Positions 32,467 to 43,948 of a stretch of 64,000 nucleotides of DNA are shown piece by piece; positions within the stretch are counted from its first letter, which is position 1, and each line of letters starts with the position of its first letter. The notes under the pieces were generated by a model, which had not been told where the DNA came from, searched no databases, and was given only the letters and a program-made list of their open reading frames with translations. Position numbers and translations under genes: made by a program. Source of the stretch: Drosophila persimilis (taxonomy: Eukaryota > Arthropoda > Insecta > Diptera > Drosophilidae); contig NW_020825321.1 of assembly GCF_003286085.1 (NCBI RefSeq), positions 248,001 through 312,000 on the forward strand. Direction: 5' to 3'.

Positions 32467-34209
32467 CTAGGTAACATGATGGGTCCGTTTTATTGTGAAA
32501 CATTTGTAATTCACAACTTGTTTCGGCTGAGAACATTGTTGAACAACAAAGTCATTGTTTGCTCTTTGATGACAGTTTTTAAATTCAGTCTCTGATAGTT
32601 CAACAAATTCGTCACGGTGACTATTGATTGCCATATATGGTGTTTTTATTTCAAACATGCTTATCCCATTTTTATTTGGCACCGGAATCGCTGTCAATTT
32701 GTATATTTCCAGTTCGTTTGCTGAGACTAATGGAAATGTCACCTTGATAATTGCATGATCCTCTATTATAGTGCCTTCAGCTTTCATCATCTGGTACACC
32801 ATGAGCATATTGTCGGGAGTTACTGGAAGTGATTGTCCTGGCCTTAAATGATCCCGTATCTGTTCCAGTTGTTCCTTGAGTTGTCGGGGTGATATTAGCA
32901 TAGGGCTAATTGTATTGTGTCGGATATCTGTCAAGACATTGATGATTTCTGCTTGCATTCGTTGAAGATTTGCAGCTAATAGAGTCAACTGAGTAGACAA
33001 TGTAATGTACCACTGAAAGGCGCTAAAATGATCAGCCCTTCCCTTTGACTCGGTGATGAAATCCTCAATTCGACTTAATCGTTTGGAATTTGAGATTTCA
33101 TCCCGTTTTATCAAATTGATTGTAGAGTCAATCAATGATGTTTGATTTTTAAGCAAGGTTAATAGGTGATCCTCGTTATCCTTAACCTTTGCTATAGTTT
33201 CCGACATTTCACGGGCATATGTTGAGTCTAATACGCCAAATAGACTGCTTGCGATGTTTCCAATGATGTCCAGCGGTGCCCTTTGCCTCCGTGTTCTTGC
33301 TATTAATGTATTTTCAGCTTGCAGGTCCTCTTCTATATGTTTGAAGTGCTGATACATACTGGTGCATGCGTCTACTAGTTGAAGTTGTGTGCATAGATGT
33401 CCAATTTTTGTAGTCCCCATGGTGAATGTGTTCATGTCTTTCCAATAGGGCTTTAAATTGTAGTAGACAATGATGGTCCAGTCAGTTGTCGCCAGTTGGC
33501 TGGTTCCAACTCTTTCAAAGTATATACCCGGTTTTGATCCAAACTGGGTTATGTTGATTGACTGTGCCATTGCTAACGGTACCAGCAACAACATTACAAG
33601 CATTGTCATGGTTAACGACAGCTTATTGGGCTGTGTCCTTTTCCTAGGCTGTCTGTCCTCGGATGATTCTTCGTTTTCTGATGGATCATCTATCGGATGT
33701 TTATGTGTGGGTTCCTCTTCGTTAAATAGTGGAGCTACATGTTGGATCTCTCGTTTGAAAATCCCCTTTGCCGTTTTTACTTCCACCACTCGTACAAAAT
33801 TGTCCTTGCCATGAAACAATCGAATGATTCTTCCTAGTGGCCATTGTAATACTGGTGTATTGTCTTCCTTTAGTATTACTAATGTTCCTTCCTTAATGTT
33901 AGCCGAAGACTTCCTCCACTTTTGACGCTGTTGCAACTGCTGAAGGTATTCATTGGACCATTGTGTCCAGAATGAGTGCTTCAATTTTGAAACTGCTTGC
34001 CATCGATTTCCTAGCGTCTTTGGTTGCTGGGTTGGCTCACTGTCAGCTTGTGCGGTTAACGGCTCTCCTATCAGGAAATTCCCTAGCGTTAATGCTGTTA
34101 CGTCGTTTGAGTTGTCAGATATTGGTGTTAATCGTCGAGAGTTTAGTATGGCCTCTATTTCGACTATAACCGTTTCTAACTCCTTATAGGTTAAATTTGC
34201 CGTCGTCAC
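32467..34209 (-). pseudogene. env: Integrase C-terminus fused to envelope ectodomain (roo-like)
   Basis: The first roughly 170 residues are the integrase C-terminal region (LTYKELETVIVEIEAILNSR, then WPLGRIIRLFHGK). After an acidic/basic linker a hydrophobic segment (TMLVMLLLVPLAMA) looks like an internal signal peptide for Env. The ectodomain has a furin-type site (RTRRQR) followed by a hydrophobic Gly/Ala-rich stretch (IIGNIASSLFGVL). This is the arrangement of insect F-like fusion proteins found in roo and errantiviruses. Coiled-coil heptads follow. How the element normally expresses env (splicing or readthrough) is not visible. The stop at 32467 truncates the protein before its anchor. 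Confidence 0.8.
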
Positions 34210-37200
34210 ATTTTTTAAGAGGAGATGTTAGAGATAAACCGCCGAAGTGTGGTGCGCGAGGAGGTATAAATTTAAATTGTACCCCTTTGTTGTTGCACTC
34301 TCGTACAATGTGTTCCTTTGCCTTTTCCGAGAATATGGCTTCTTCTAACTCTTGAAGTTTGTTCCTGGCTCCTACGAAGTTCGTAGCATTGTCGCAATGG
34401 AGCACTTGACATTTTCCTCGACGAGAGATGAACCGCAGAAGTGCCGCTAAAAATGCTTCTGTGGTCAGATCACTGACAAGCTCTAGATGTACTGCTTTAG
34501 TCGCGAAACAACAAAATATAGCTATGTACGCTGTATTAGGCTTCTTTCCTCGAATTTTATAGTGGATTTTGAATGGTCCACAGTAGTCAACACCAGAATT
34601 GAGGAATGGCCGTGCTTGGGTGACTCGAAGAGGTGGCAGATTTCCCATGATTTGTTCTAGTAATTTGGGCTTGGCTCTAGTGCATTTCACGCAGTTCTGC
34701 ACAATACTTCTGGCCATGTTTTTCCCTTTGAGTATCCAGTACTGTTGTCGTGATACTGTCAGCAATGCCTGGGGACCGCAATGCATGTTTTCCTTGTGTA
34801 TCTTACCAAGGATCAACTTCACAATTGGATCGTTGTAGGGCAGGAGCATTGGGTGTTTGGCGTCAAATGAAATATTTGCCGCTTCCAGTCGACCACCTAC
34901 TCGTAAGATTCCCTCCTGATCCATGAATGGTGTTAGAGAGTTTATTGAACTTCTCTTTTGTGTTTCCTTATGATTTGTTAAGTGACGTATGTCTTCTTTG
35001 AAGTCATTCTGTTGTATGTTACGTATGACAATTTTCTGAGCTTCTTTCATCTCATTGAATTGGACAGTCTTGCTTGTGTGCGTTTTCCTTCCTCGAAAAC
35101 GCATCATGTACGCTACTATTCTCAATAGCTTTTTGTATGAGTTGTTGTGCTTTATTTTGTAGATTAAGTCATCCTCCTGAGTGATAGTCATAATTGATGA
35201 CTGACCAATCTTTTGGGGATTTGTACTCATCAATTCCTCTTTTGTAGACACAAATGATGGTGGCCATGTAGATGTTGGGCCGTGTAAAAATAGTGGTCCA
35301 TAAAACCACATGCTATGTTTTGCGAACTTCGTCGCCGTCATTCCTCTGGAGAGTACATCTGCTGCATTATTTTCTGATGAGACATGCCTCCACTGTCTTT
35401 GTATCGTCCATTCTTGAATCGTAGCTATTCTTGAAGCTACGAATTTGTCTCGAATGGATGACGAGCAGTTAATCCGTGACAATACGATCCTTGAATCAGA
35501 CCAAAAGAAGGTTGATGCATCTTCCATTGATAACTCTTCCTTTAGTTTTGCTGTCAATTGAGCACCTAACACCGCCGCTTTTAATTCCAAACGGGGTAAT
35601 GTTATTGCATTGATGGGCACTAAATGTGATTTGGCACATAGCAATTGAATCGTTGCCCGCTTGTCCTTATGTATTGCTCGGATATATACTGCAGCTCCAA
35701 ATGCTTTCTCCGATGCGTCAACAAAGGTATGTATCTCTGACGATATCGGAATTTGTCCCTGGAATATATGACGTGGTACCTGTATGGAGTTTAATAATTT
35801 TAGCTCCTCCCTGTACCTTTTCCATTCCTCTTGGAGATGAACTGGAAGCGCTTCTTTGTAGTCAAAACCTTCCTTTGTAAGATGCTGCATAAAGATTTTT
35901 GCTTTCATAACAACAGGTGCAAACAATCCAAGCGGATCGAAGATCCTAAAAATTTCGGATACGACATCTCTTCTGGATATTGTTTCCTTGGTGGCAATCT
36001 CCGTTTTTCCACAGAAATGGTCCGATTTAGGCATCCACGTGATTCCCAGGGTCTTCACGCTGCAGTCTTCATACGTGGTATCCTCCAGTTGTACATTTGG
36101 AATCTTATCTTCCTTCGGAATGTTCTGTAGTATGAGCACGTTGTTTGTGCACCATTTTCTCAGCTTAAATCCAGAATTTTGTAGGAGTTGGTTAAGTTCC
36201 TTCTGGTTCTGGAGGGCCTCTGGTATGGTATCTGCTCCTGTTAAGCAATCATCAACATAAAAATCCTTTTCTAGTGCAGCAACTCCAGCCGGGTATTCTC
36301 TCTTGCCCTTTTGAGCAAGATATTGTAGGCATTTTGTGGCTAAATATGGAGCTGCCTTAGTTCCATATGTTACAGTTTTGAGTCTGTAATATCTCAGATC
36401 TTCTGATGGATCATTTCGCCATACAATTGTTTGATAGTACTGGTCCTCAGGATTGACCCAGATCTGACGAAACATTTTTTCGATGTCTGCCGTAAATACA
36501 TATTTGTGCATCCGGAATCGAAGCAATATTTAAAATATCGAACTTTGCACAGTCGGACCTGTATGCATCAAATCGTTGAGTGATTTGCCGGACGACGTAA
36601 CAGAAGAAGCATCAAAGACAACTCTCAATTTTTTTGTAGAGCTGTCATGTTTCATCACACAGTGATGTGGAATAAAATAGCGTGATCGTGCTATTTCTTT
36701 AGTGTGCATTTCCTTCATATGCCCAAGTGCCTCATATTCTTTCATGAATTGCACATAGCTTGCCTTGGTTGCCGGATCTCGTGACAGTCGTTTTTCCAGG
36801 CAACAAAGTCGACGTGTAGCCAAATCACGGCTCTCCCCTAAGGACGAAGCATCTTCCAAAATTGGGAGTCTGACAATGAATCTCTTGTCACATGCCATTT
36901 GAATATTTTGAACAAAATATTGCTCACATCGCTTCTCTAGAGGAGATAAGCATGGTGTGTTGCTCGGGAATGAGTCCAATTCCCAAAACTTGGAGATTTG
37001 CTGATCCACCTTGTCCTCCTCAGTCAAAACTGCACACGTGCTTTGGCTCTTTGACTCCTGTCTTAGCTTGCCAGCCACTATCCAGCCTAGTCTCGTTTCC
37101 TGTAGCCTGGGCAATCCTCTTCCAATTGATACATGCTTATCTTGCATGATTTCGAAGTAATGTTCTGCTCCCAACAGTATGTCTATTCTTCCAGTCTTGT

Positions 37201-37219
37201 CAAAGTTGGGATCTGCCAA
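34184..37219 (-). pseudogene. pol: Protease end, RT, RNase H and integrase of the roo-like element
   Basis: Two in-frame segments (37219-36530 and 36526-34184) are separated by one in-frame TAA at 36530-36532. The first holds the BEL protease-RT linker (ADPNFDKTGRIDILLGAEHY, then LRVVFDASS). The second has RT (ADIEKMFRQIW, then FYVDDCLTGAD), RNase H (FVDASEKAFGAAVYI) and an integrase zinc region (HKENMHCGP, CVKCTRAKP). The core has two Asp residues, in VDYCGPF and HCDNATNF. The third acidic residue is missing: after APHFGGL a deletion removes the WEA block and shifts the frame. Integration activity is therefore lost. Confidence 0.86.
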
Positions 37220-37811
37220 AATGATGTTCTTTGGGAATTTCCAACGATATGTATCGATTGCCAGCGATATGCGCTGGCTGATCTGCCACTATGTGTGGTA
37301 ACACAATTGCTTCTAATCGTGTATTGACGCTATTATGCTGTGATTTGAGGATAACATTTACTCTCGCCTTTGATGTTTGTGTTCGGCCGCCAATTCCATA
37401 TATCTGAAGCTCCGATTTGTGCACCTTCAGATTTAAAATGTTCAATGCTTCAATCACATTGACTTGCGAGCCTGAATCAAGCAGAGCTCTAAATTTACCA
37501 ATTTGTCCATTATTGCCTTTTATGAGTACGTGAGCAGTGGCTAATAGTACATAATTGCTTTGTATACTGTTTACCGATGCTGCTGCTTTGGCTTCCAACT
37601 TGGTCTCTAAATGAAGAAGAGTGTTGTGTCCTTTGCTGCATTTAATACAATCTCTTCTTTGACAATTTCTTGCAGCATGGTCGCGTTTAAAACATTTAAC
37701 GCATAGTTGGTTCTTTTGAACCCAATTCAATCTATCCGCAGCAGTTTTCTTTAAAAACTGGGTGCATTTATAGATGGCGTGGTTAGGTTTCTCGCAGAAA
37801 TAACAGTAATA
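37200..37811 (-). pseudogene. pro: Zinc knuckles and protease core of the roo-like element
   Basis: On the minus strand an in-frame TAA at 37812-37814 ends the Gag capsid. The frame then continues with CYFCEKPNHAIYKC, CVKCFKRDHAARNC and a third CIKC cluster. The protease site is ALLDSGSQVNVI, and the conserved IYGIGG strand follows. The frame shifts near 37215 into the RT linker. The protease would process Gag-Pol. Confidence 0.82.
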
Positions 37812-39040
37812 TTAATTTTCTGCTCCTGCTGATGCGCATGTGATGGGCTTCTTTGTCCTTTCCCATCTAATAGCTTCCAGAGTTAGGAATCTTTGCTCGA
37901 GGAACTGCATGAACTCGCTCAACGGCTGTAGTTCCTTTGTATTTTGTATGGATTGCTCATACATAGTAAGAGTTTGACGATCTAATTTTTTCGTCAACAG
38001 ACAAAGAAGAATCGTGTCCCATTTGTCTGTTTCTATCTCAATGTTGTTTAATGCTGCTAATGTTTCCTTTACATTATAATGCAACATTTTAATTGATTTA
38101 GCATCGTTGGTTGTGCAAGGTTGATCCAATAGTCGTTGAATCAATGCATTACTTAGCACTCTTTTGTTACTAAAACGATCTTGTAACATATTCCATGCTG
38201 TAATGTAGTTTCCTTCTGTTAACGAAAGGTGGCGTATTCAATTTTCTGCATCTCCCGTTACATTGGTATTCAAATACCACATCTTTTGTATGACAGGTAC
38301 TGATGATTCATGAATCATTTTCTTAAAAATGTCATGGAATTGTTGCCATTTAAGGTAATCTCCATCAAATTTTGGAATGGCAATCTTTGGCAATGGTAAT
38401 GCGTTATTAACATGAGGAGCAGCGATGACTTGCTGAACAGAGTCGGATTCCGTCATTATTTGGACTGATAACACTGCGTCTTCAGCTGTAATTTGTATTG
38501 TTATACCCCATTTTTACAGGGTCTGTACATTTTTTGTGAATTTGAATGTGGATTGTTCTTTTCTCATCCCAATATTTTATGATTATTGGTTTGAAGTCCT
38601 TTCGCGTCTCATTCGTCATTCTGTTCATGATGCGCTCTAGACTTTCAAGCAGCACCTTTTGTTCTCGAATCATGGGCCCTATTTCATGCTCATCCTCCAA
38701 CGACGTTATCGATCCTGCGTCTATCTCCATTTCGATTGAAGATAGTTGTTTGGTTAATTCGCCTTTGTATTTTATGACTAAATCTCTTATTTGTTTAAAA
38801 TAGTCATTGGCGAAATAATTATGCTCAAATTCTGAGCCTTGAACTATTTTTTTGAATATTAGTTTCCTCTTTTGAAAACATATCCCAGAGATTCATTAGG
38901 TTCTCAATGCGGGATTTAAAATATTCTGGTTTCTGCTTTCTTTCAGCAGAATCCTTTTTATAATTTCGTACCAGGCTCTGAATCTCTTCGCCTGTGGCAA
39001 GCTGCCTGTCTAGCATAACATTAATGCTTGATGATGCCAT
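37812..39040 (-). pseudogene. gag: Gag of the roo-like element (three broken pieces)
   Basis: The start ATG at 39038-39040 (MASSSINVMLDRQLATGEE) lies about 375 bp inside the 5' LTR. Pieces at 39040-38825, 38730-38482, 38474-38238 and 38189-37812 follow in order. The capsid motif PKFDGDYLKWQQF is in the third piece, and QDRFSNKRVL with a downstream helical region is in the fourth. Frameshifts and stops separate the pieces (about 38830, 38480 and 38230). It forms particles in intact elements; not here. Confidence 0.8.
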
Positions 39041-39414
39041 TTTATTTTATTTATTTTAATACTTTGACCCGATGGAGGTAATTTATTTGTCACTATGATT
39101 GGTTGTGCCTCTACTCACAACCACGAAGATGGTCAAAGTATCTCAATAAATATAATGACACTGGAATCCTTGTTTCCAATTCAACCTTAGTCGCCAAGTT
39201 GACTGTGATGGTTGAGTTAGATCCAAATAACACCAATTAAGTTTTCCTTCACCGAAGGTTTGAAATCTCAACTCTGATTGTTGTATGTTGTATGTGTGTA
39301 AATTGGTCGACAAGTTGACCAATAATGTAGTATTTTCCAACTAAATCCAAGTTCCAAATCGGGAACAACAATCCAGATGAACGGTTAAGTGTCCAAAATT
39401 CGGGGGTCACCAAA
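39041..39414 (-). promoter_or_regulatory. Leader and primer-site region of the roo-like element
   Basis: Reading the minus strand from the LTR end, TTTGGTGACCCCCGAATTT follows immediately (about 39396-39414). It shares the TTGGTGAC start with BEL family 1's site, so it is a probable primer binding site; the tRNA is not assigned. The rest of the leader up to gag has no convincing ORF. Confidence 0.5.
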
Positions 39415-40072
39415 TGAATAAATTAAATGAATCTGTTGATGTAGATTCACTTGATTTTTGTGTGATTGGCAATATGACAATCGTATGCTGAAAATGTAAA
39501 TTTGTATGCTACCGGTTCATGTACCAGTAACAAATGGTCGCCGCAATCGGTACTTGAACAAATTGGGCTTCGCAGATGTGAATACGTCAGAGTTTTCTTT
39601 CGTACTGCTTTTATTTGGTAAAATGCGAGGTTTATATACAAGTTCTATGAGTATAATTGTTTACTTAGGATATTAGGTATGTTTAATTAGTTCTGAGTAT
39701 AATATTGCTAGGGAAATGTGTTATATATATTTAGGACTAAGCAATTACTACAAATCCAACAGTGGAATATTCCAAGGGTCAGATTTATGACGGTCACAAT
39801 GGTTATCATGCAGATGGTGGGAGATTTTACCACATGCAGGTCATCCAGAATGTGTTTAATGATAGTGCTGTAAATATCTTAACAGTGTATGTATACAAAT
39901 GCATGCAGCTGTCCGTTGTATATTTATTTAGGTCAGTAGTGCATGTCACATATTTATATTTAGAGCATATTATCGTTTATTTATTTAGGTGGCTGGGAAA
40001 TCTTAACCTTTTATGGCTAGCTATTTGTCTAGGTCTAATCATACGATTTTGTATTTTAATTGAAATCGTACA
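39415..40072 (-). repeat. 5' LTR of the roo-like element
   Basis: 658 bp; the partner of 31210-31867. Right flank GCCAT is the target duplication. Confidence 0.9.
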
Positions 40073-40135
40073 GCCATTTCACCATAATATCGAAAATTTT
40101 TTTTTTACTCTTAGTCCAACCCCATCATTTAAACT

Positions 40136-40850
40136 TTAATTGTTTGTGGTTTTTGCTGGAGCATCGAAAACTACCCTCAGCTTTGTCGTAAGACTGGAAT
40201 CTCTAATGACTCCTTGATTGAACAAATGATATATCCCATCTTCTCTGGACTCTACCATATGTCCTAAGTTTTTATATTCATGCATAACCTTTAAGTAATT
40301 TTCTTTTAATTTTTTATTATTGCTGAGCTTTCTTTCTAAACTGTAAAATCGCGCCAAAGCTTGTGGTTTTGAATCTCCTAGATCCTTTTCTTTTTTTATG
40401 GTATTTTAACCACATACCTACCATTCTCATCTCTTCTTGTTTTTTCCAAGAAATTCTACTAGCAAACACCTTCTTCTACGTCACTCTTTTCACTTTCCAA
40501 TTCCGAGAAAAGCTATAAGTCCCCAACTTCAATTGTTGTCGCCACAATAAATTTATCACTTTTTGATTTGGTGCAACCGGATATAATCTACCCGAATTCT
40601 GTATTTTGACCAAGTAGTCCATCTATATTTACTACTCCGTCTTTTAAAATATGGGTATACAAATCTATCCCAATTATTACATCTACCTTACTTGGTTTGT
40701 TAAAGTTAAGGTCTTCCAACACATAATCTTTCCACTTAGTTTTGTCAATATTGAAAGACTTTTTCATCAGTTTTGGTAGAATAATAGCTTCAATATTTAG
40801 AGGACCTTTATTATAATCACGACTTTTTACCGATAACGTAACTTTTTACT
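40136..40850 (-). pseudogene. BEL/Pao protease-to-RT linker fragment (orphan, AT-rich)
   Basis: On the minus strand, a protease-region stretch near 40810-40610 (DLNFNKPSKVDVIIGIDLY) precedes a degraded linker. It is followed by the frame 40357-40136, reading ARFYSLERKLSNNKKLKENY and LTTKLRVVFDAPAK, where it stops. These blocks are conserved in BEL polyproteins just before RT. The AT-rich style resembles the RT fragment at 12590-13180. Both could be remnants of one family, or two pieces of a related element. No LTR adjoins it. Confidence 0.7.
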
Positions 40851-40901
40851 TTGAAGTGCAAGAGTCTGTAGATGACACTCCACTTACCTCGGTGTTCGCT
40901 C

Positions 40902-41128
40902 TTTTTATACCCGATACTCAAAATGAGTATTGGGGTATATTAGATTTGTGGTAAAAGTGGATGTGTGTAACGTCCAGAAGGAATCGTTTCCGACCCCATA
41001 AAGTATATATATTCTTGATCAGCATCAATAGCCGAGTCAATCGAGCCCTGTCTGTCTGTCCGTCCGTCCGTCCGTCCGTCCGTCCGTCTGTCCGTCCCTA
41101 TCAGCGCCTAGTACTCAAAGACTAGAGG
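40902..41128 (+). mobile_element. DINE-1-like fragment, 5' end
   Basis: It begins TTTTTATACCCGATACTC with the inverted repeat ATACTCAAAATGAGTAT, the CGTTTCCGACC block and an expanded (GTCC)n microsatellite (about 41047-41096). It breaks off after ACTCAAAGACTAGAGGAGC, just as the tandem-block region would start. Confidence 0.85.
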
Positions 41129-41385
41129 AGCTAGTCTTTCTGGGACATAGCGTGGACATCTCCGAGATGTCGTTCAGAAAGGCAGAGCCCAAGTGATGCA
41201 GCCTCCTTCTGCTGAGAGATGGACAGGAGCAGAATAGGTGTTCCACTGTTTCCTCCTCGTCCTCGTTTCTGCAGCTGCGGCAGAAATCATTGTATGGGGC
41301 ACCCAGCCAGATCTCTCTCATTACCATTAAAACATAATGGTCCATAATGCGGTCGCAGCGGGCATTCTTAACGAAAAAGCCAGGG
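41115..41385 (-). pseudogene. LINE ORF2 C-terminal fragment with zinc motif
   Basis: The minus-strand frame reads YNDFCRSCRNEDEEETVEHL followed by FCSCPSLSRRRLHHLG. This is the CX2C...HX4C-type motif at the C-terminus of Jockey/I/R1-group ORF2 proteins, usually followed by the element's 3' end. Nothing else of the element is preserved. It differs from the R1-like element at 58.4-62.1 kb (CPECSNESEDPEHV), so it is another family. Confidence 0.65.
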
Positions 41386-41399
41386 ACGACGCTTTAGAC

Positions 41400-42305
41400 G
41401 TAAACCAGAGAGGATCGCAGCGTTTTGGCTGCAAATTACGCCAGGGCCATGGAGGAAAATGCCCAAAAAACGGGCCAGCGCCAAACTCAAGCGCAACTCC
41501 AGGGCAATTTTAGGCAAACTAGAGCCGTGGACTCCTATAAAAGTCCTCATTACGACAAAAGGCAAGACGCGTCGAACGCTCAGCAGGGAAGATCCAACCA
41601 ACGATCCAATAGCGGCAGGACTCGGGCCCAGGGCCGGGAGCCCATGGATGTAGATGCTTCTTCTTCCAAACTATGACTGCCCACTGCTTACCAAAAACCG
41701 TTCGGGCCTGGTGGACGCAATCACAAAGTTTCGAAGAAATTCCTTCTGTCAGTATTCGACAAGACCTCCCCATTTTTTTTGTTGGAATCTTTATCATCAT
41801 TTGACGGCATTATTGGCCTTCACCTGCTATTGCAGGTAGGGGCGACATTGTGCTTAAGGAGCGGTAACCTCAGATTCGGTAACACTACTGAGGTAATCAA
41901 ATTCCACAAGTGCATAGACGTCAACCACACAAACGTTATTGACGTCAATGCTCCCCCAGCCATAAGGGAAGACTTTATAAAAATGTTAAATAACAGGAGT
42001 TAAGCATTTGCCAATATCCGCACTGTGGACGACGATCCAATATACTCCAAGCTGTACCCGTACCCTATGGGTGTAGCTGATTTTGTCGAATCTGAGGTCA
42101 AGAGCCTTTTGAAAGACAAATCATTCGCAAATCCAGATCGCCATATAATAATCCTATATGGGTGGTCGACAAAAAAGGCACTGATGAAGCGTGCAATAAA
42201 ATGAAACGTAATGGACTTTCGGAAGCTCAATCAAAAAACAGTGGTCGACAAATACCCGATGCCAAGCATCTTGGGTACTGCCAGATTCTTCACAACACTG
42301 GAACT
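41400..42305 (+). pseudogene. Ty3/gypsy fragment: Gag end, protease, RT start
   Basis: A short Gag C-terminus (LAANYARAMEENAQ, then EPMDVDASSSKL) matches the style of the gypsy at 55.3-58.4 kb (FAANYARALED, then MDVDPSSSKF). Traces of the protease end (FDGIIGLHLL, about 41790-41830) and the RT opening (DDPIYSKLYPYPMGVADF, about 42025-42085) follow in changing frames. RT motifs (KYPMPSILG) fade out near 42300. It is a heavily decayed relative of the 55-kb element. Confidence 0.7.
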
Positions 42306-42998
42306 ATGATTCTATGATTCTGCGTTTTTAGTTTTCTCGAGTCTGCAATATTGTGGATGCAAAAAAGATTTTCGTTCTTTGTGGGGCGGAAAGGGGTGTG
42401 TCGAAATTTTGAGATATACGTTTTATAGTGAGATCTAACAGGAGTGTGGATCTAAAATTTGGTTGCTCTAACTCGTATAGTTTCTGAGATCCTTGAACTC
42501 ACATTTTGCAATTGGCAAAACCGACCATGAAACCTGTGTGTTAGAGAGAGACAGAGCGAGAAAGAATGAAATTGTTTTCTTGATTCTGGCTACAATAATT
42601 TTACGATCTGGTTCAGAATTTGCACTCTAGAAGATATAGTCATTCTCTACGATTCTGCGTTTTCAGTTTTCTCGTATCTTTGAATTTGTGGATGCCACAG
42701 ATTTTCGCCCTTTGTGGGGGCGGAAGTGGGCGGGGCAAAGTTTTGAAACATACTTGTAGCAGTGACATATCAGAGAAGTCCGGATATAAAACGTCGTTGC
42801 TCTAGCTCTTAAAGTCTTTGAGCACTAGGCGCTGATAGGGTCGGACAGACGGACGGACGGACAGACAGACAGGGCTCAATCGACTCGGCTATTGATACTT
42901 TATGCGGTCGGAAACGATTCCTTCTGGACGTCACACACATCCATTTTCACTACAAATCTAATATACCCCAATACTCATTTTGAGTATCGGGTATAAAA
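42306..42998 (-). mobile_element. DINE-1-like element, inverted
   Basis: Its 5' end, read on the minus strand, is at about 42998 (TTTTATACCCGATACTCAAA). Then come the microsatellite (about 42840-42872), CGTTTCCGACC-type block and two copies of the AGCTAGAGCAAC-type tandem segment (about 42780 and 42440). It is inverted relative to the fragment at 40902. Both 5' ends face outward. Confidence 0.85.
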
Positions 42999-43019
42999 CC
43001 ACAACCGGCTTAAGCAAGA

Positions 43020-43275
43020 GCTGGAACGGTGCAAACTTGTTACACCTTAATGCCTCGAAATGAAAAGTTATGACATTTCATCGTTCTAGCCCTTTGTTGG
43101 CTCCCTATACCCTATTTGGTGGTTCTCTTGAAAGATTTACTGCAGGGCCTTAACTGGGATGCGGGTGTGCGACTCCCATCTTACTCTAGTAGACAGCTAC
43201 TAGTAAACCTCCCATCCTTACTTAACCGTAGAAAAATGCTTGGTTTGATTTTTATGCACCACTAGATCAGGGGTG
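43020..43275 (+). pseudogene. CR1-like ORF2 3' fragment, internally deleted
   Basis: Matches 46998-47110 joined directly to about 47375-47480 of copy E, so about 270 bp are missing at the join near 43143. No functional protein. It abuts an inverted CR1 5' end at about 43275. Confidence 0.7.
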
Positions 43276-43940
43276 ACATAGATGGCATCGCCTACGAGGC
43301 CCGTAAACCCAGCACATTTTTCATGCACTACGCTATCGCAGAGCCAGCAGGGGATACTTGGCTGATCATGGGTGATCTCCTTCCGACAGGAATTTTTGGC
43401 GCTTACCACAGAAAACTCCATAAAAAAAAAATTTAACAAAATTAAAATCAAATAATATTTCGAAACAAATGGCTATCAAACCAGTGTGCCAGACAAACGC
43501 TAATAGGGGGAGAGGAGAACAGTTGCAGAAGAAGCTAATGAGAGAGAGAGAGATACTGAACAGAATGTTACGAGAGCGAGAGAGAAAGAACAGTTATTGA
43601 AGTTGAGGTGATAGCGAGAGAGTGATAAAACAACAAAAGCTACAAGACGAGAGACGACAGCTGTAATGCAATGTAATGCGTACTCACGGCAACAACCCAA
43701 ACACGACAAGCCGACGCCGAAAAATTAGAAGTTAAATAATGTTTAAAGACAAATCAAAAGGCATGCACTCACGGAATAGAATAGATTTCCAGTTAGGAAG
43801 TTTATTAAAGTTTATTTATGAAAACACCGGTTGTTTATGCAAAACAAAGGGAAAATATGCGGAGCGCAAAACAAAAACGCGTCTGATCTACAAAAGATAA
43901 CGAACGATATTACAAATGTCCATTTACGCCATTTCATTTT
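43276..43940 (-). pseudogene. CR1-like LINE copy D: ORF1 start and 5' UTR
   Basis: On the minus strand ORF1 starts near 43422 (MEFSVVSAKNSCRKEITHDQP, then CWLCDSVVHEKC) and is cut after about 50 residues. Its 5' UTR runs uninterrupted from there to about 43937. It carries both sequences (AATAGGGGGAGAGG at 43502, TTACGCCATTTCA at 43925) into which BEL family 2 and the roo-like element inserted in copy C. The GA-rich tract lies at about 43540-43590. Confidence 0.8.
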
Positions 43941-43948
43941 TTTTTTTA

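Larger units (their letters stand above)
31210..40072 (-). mobile_element. roo-like BEL/Pao element with envelope gene
   Basis: Two 658-bp LTRs flank gag, protease, RT, integrase and an env-like gene on the minus strand. A perfect 5-bp target duplication GCCAT is present at 31205-31209 and 40073-40077. The LTRs differ at only a few bases. The env-bearing BEL layout resembles the Drosophila roo element; the match is by architecture and memory, not alignment. All major reading frames carry lesions. Confidence 0.88.
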
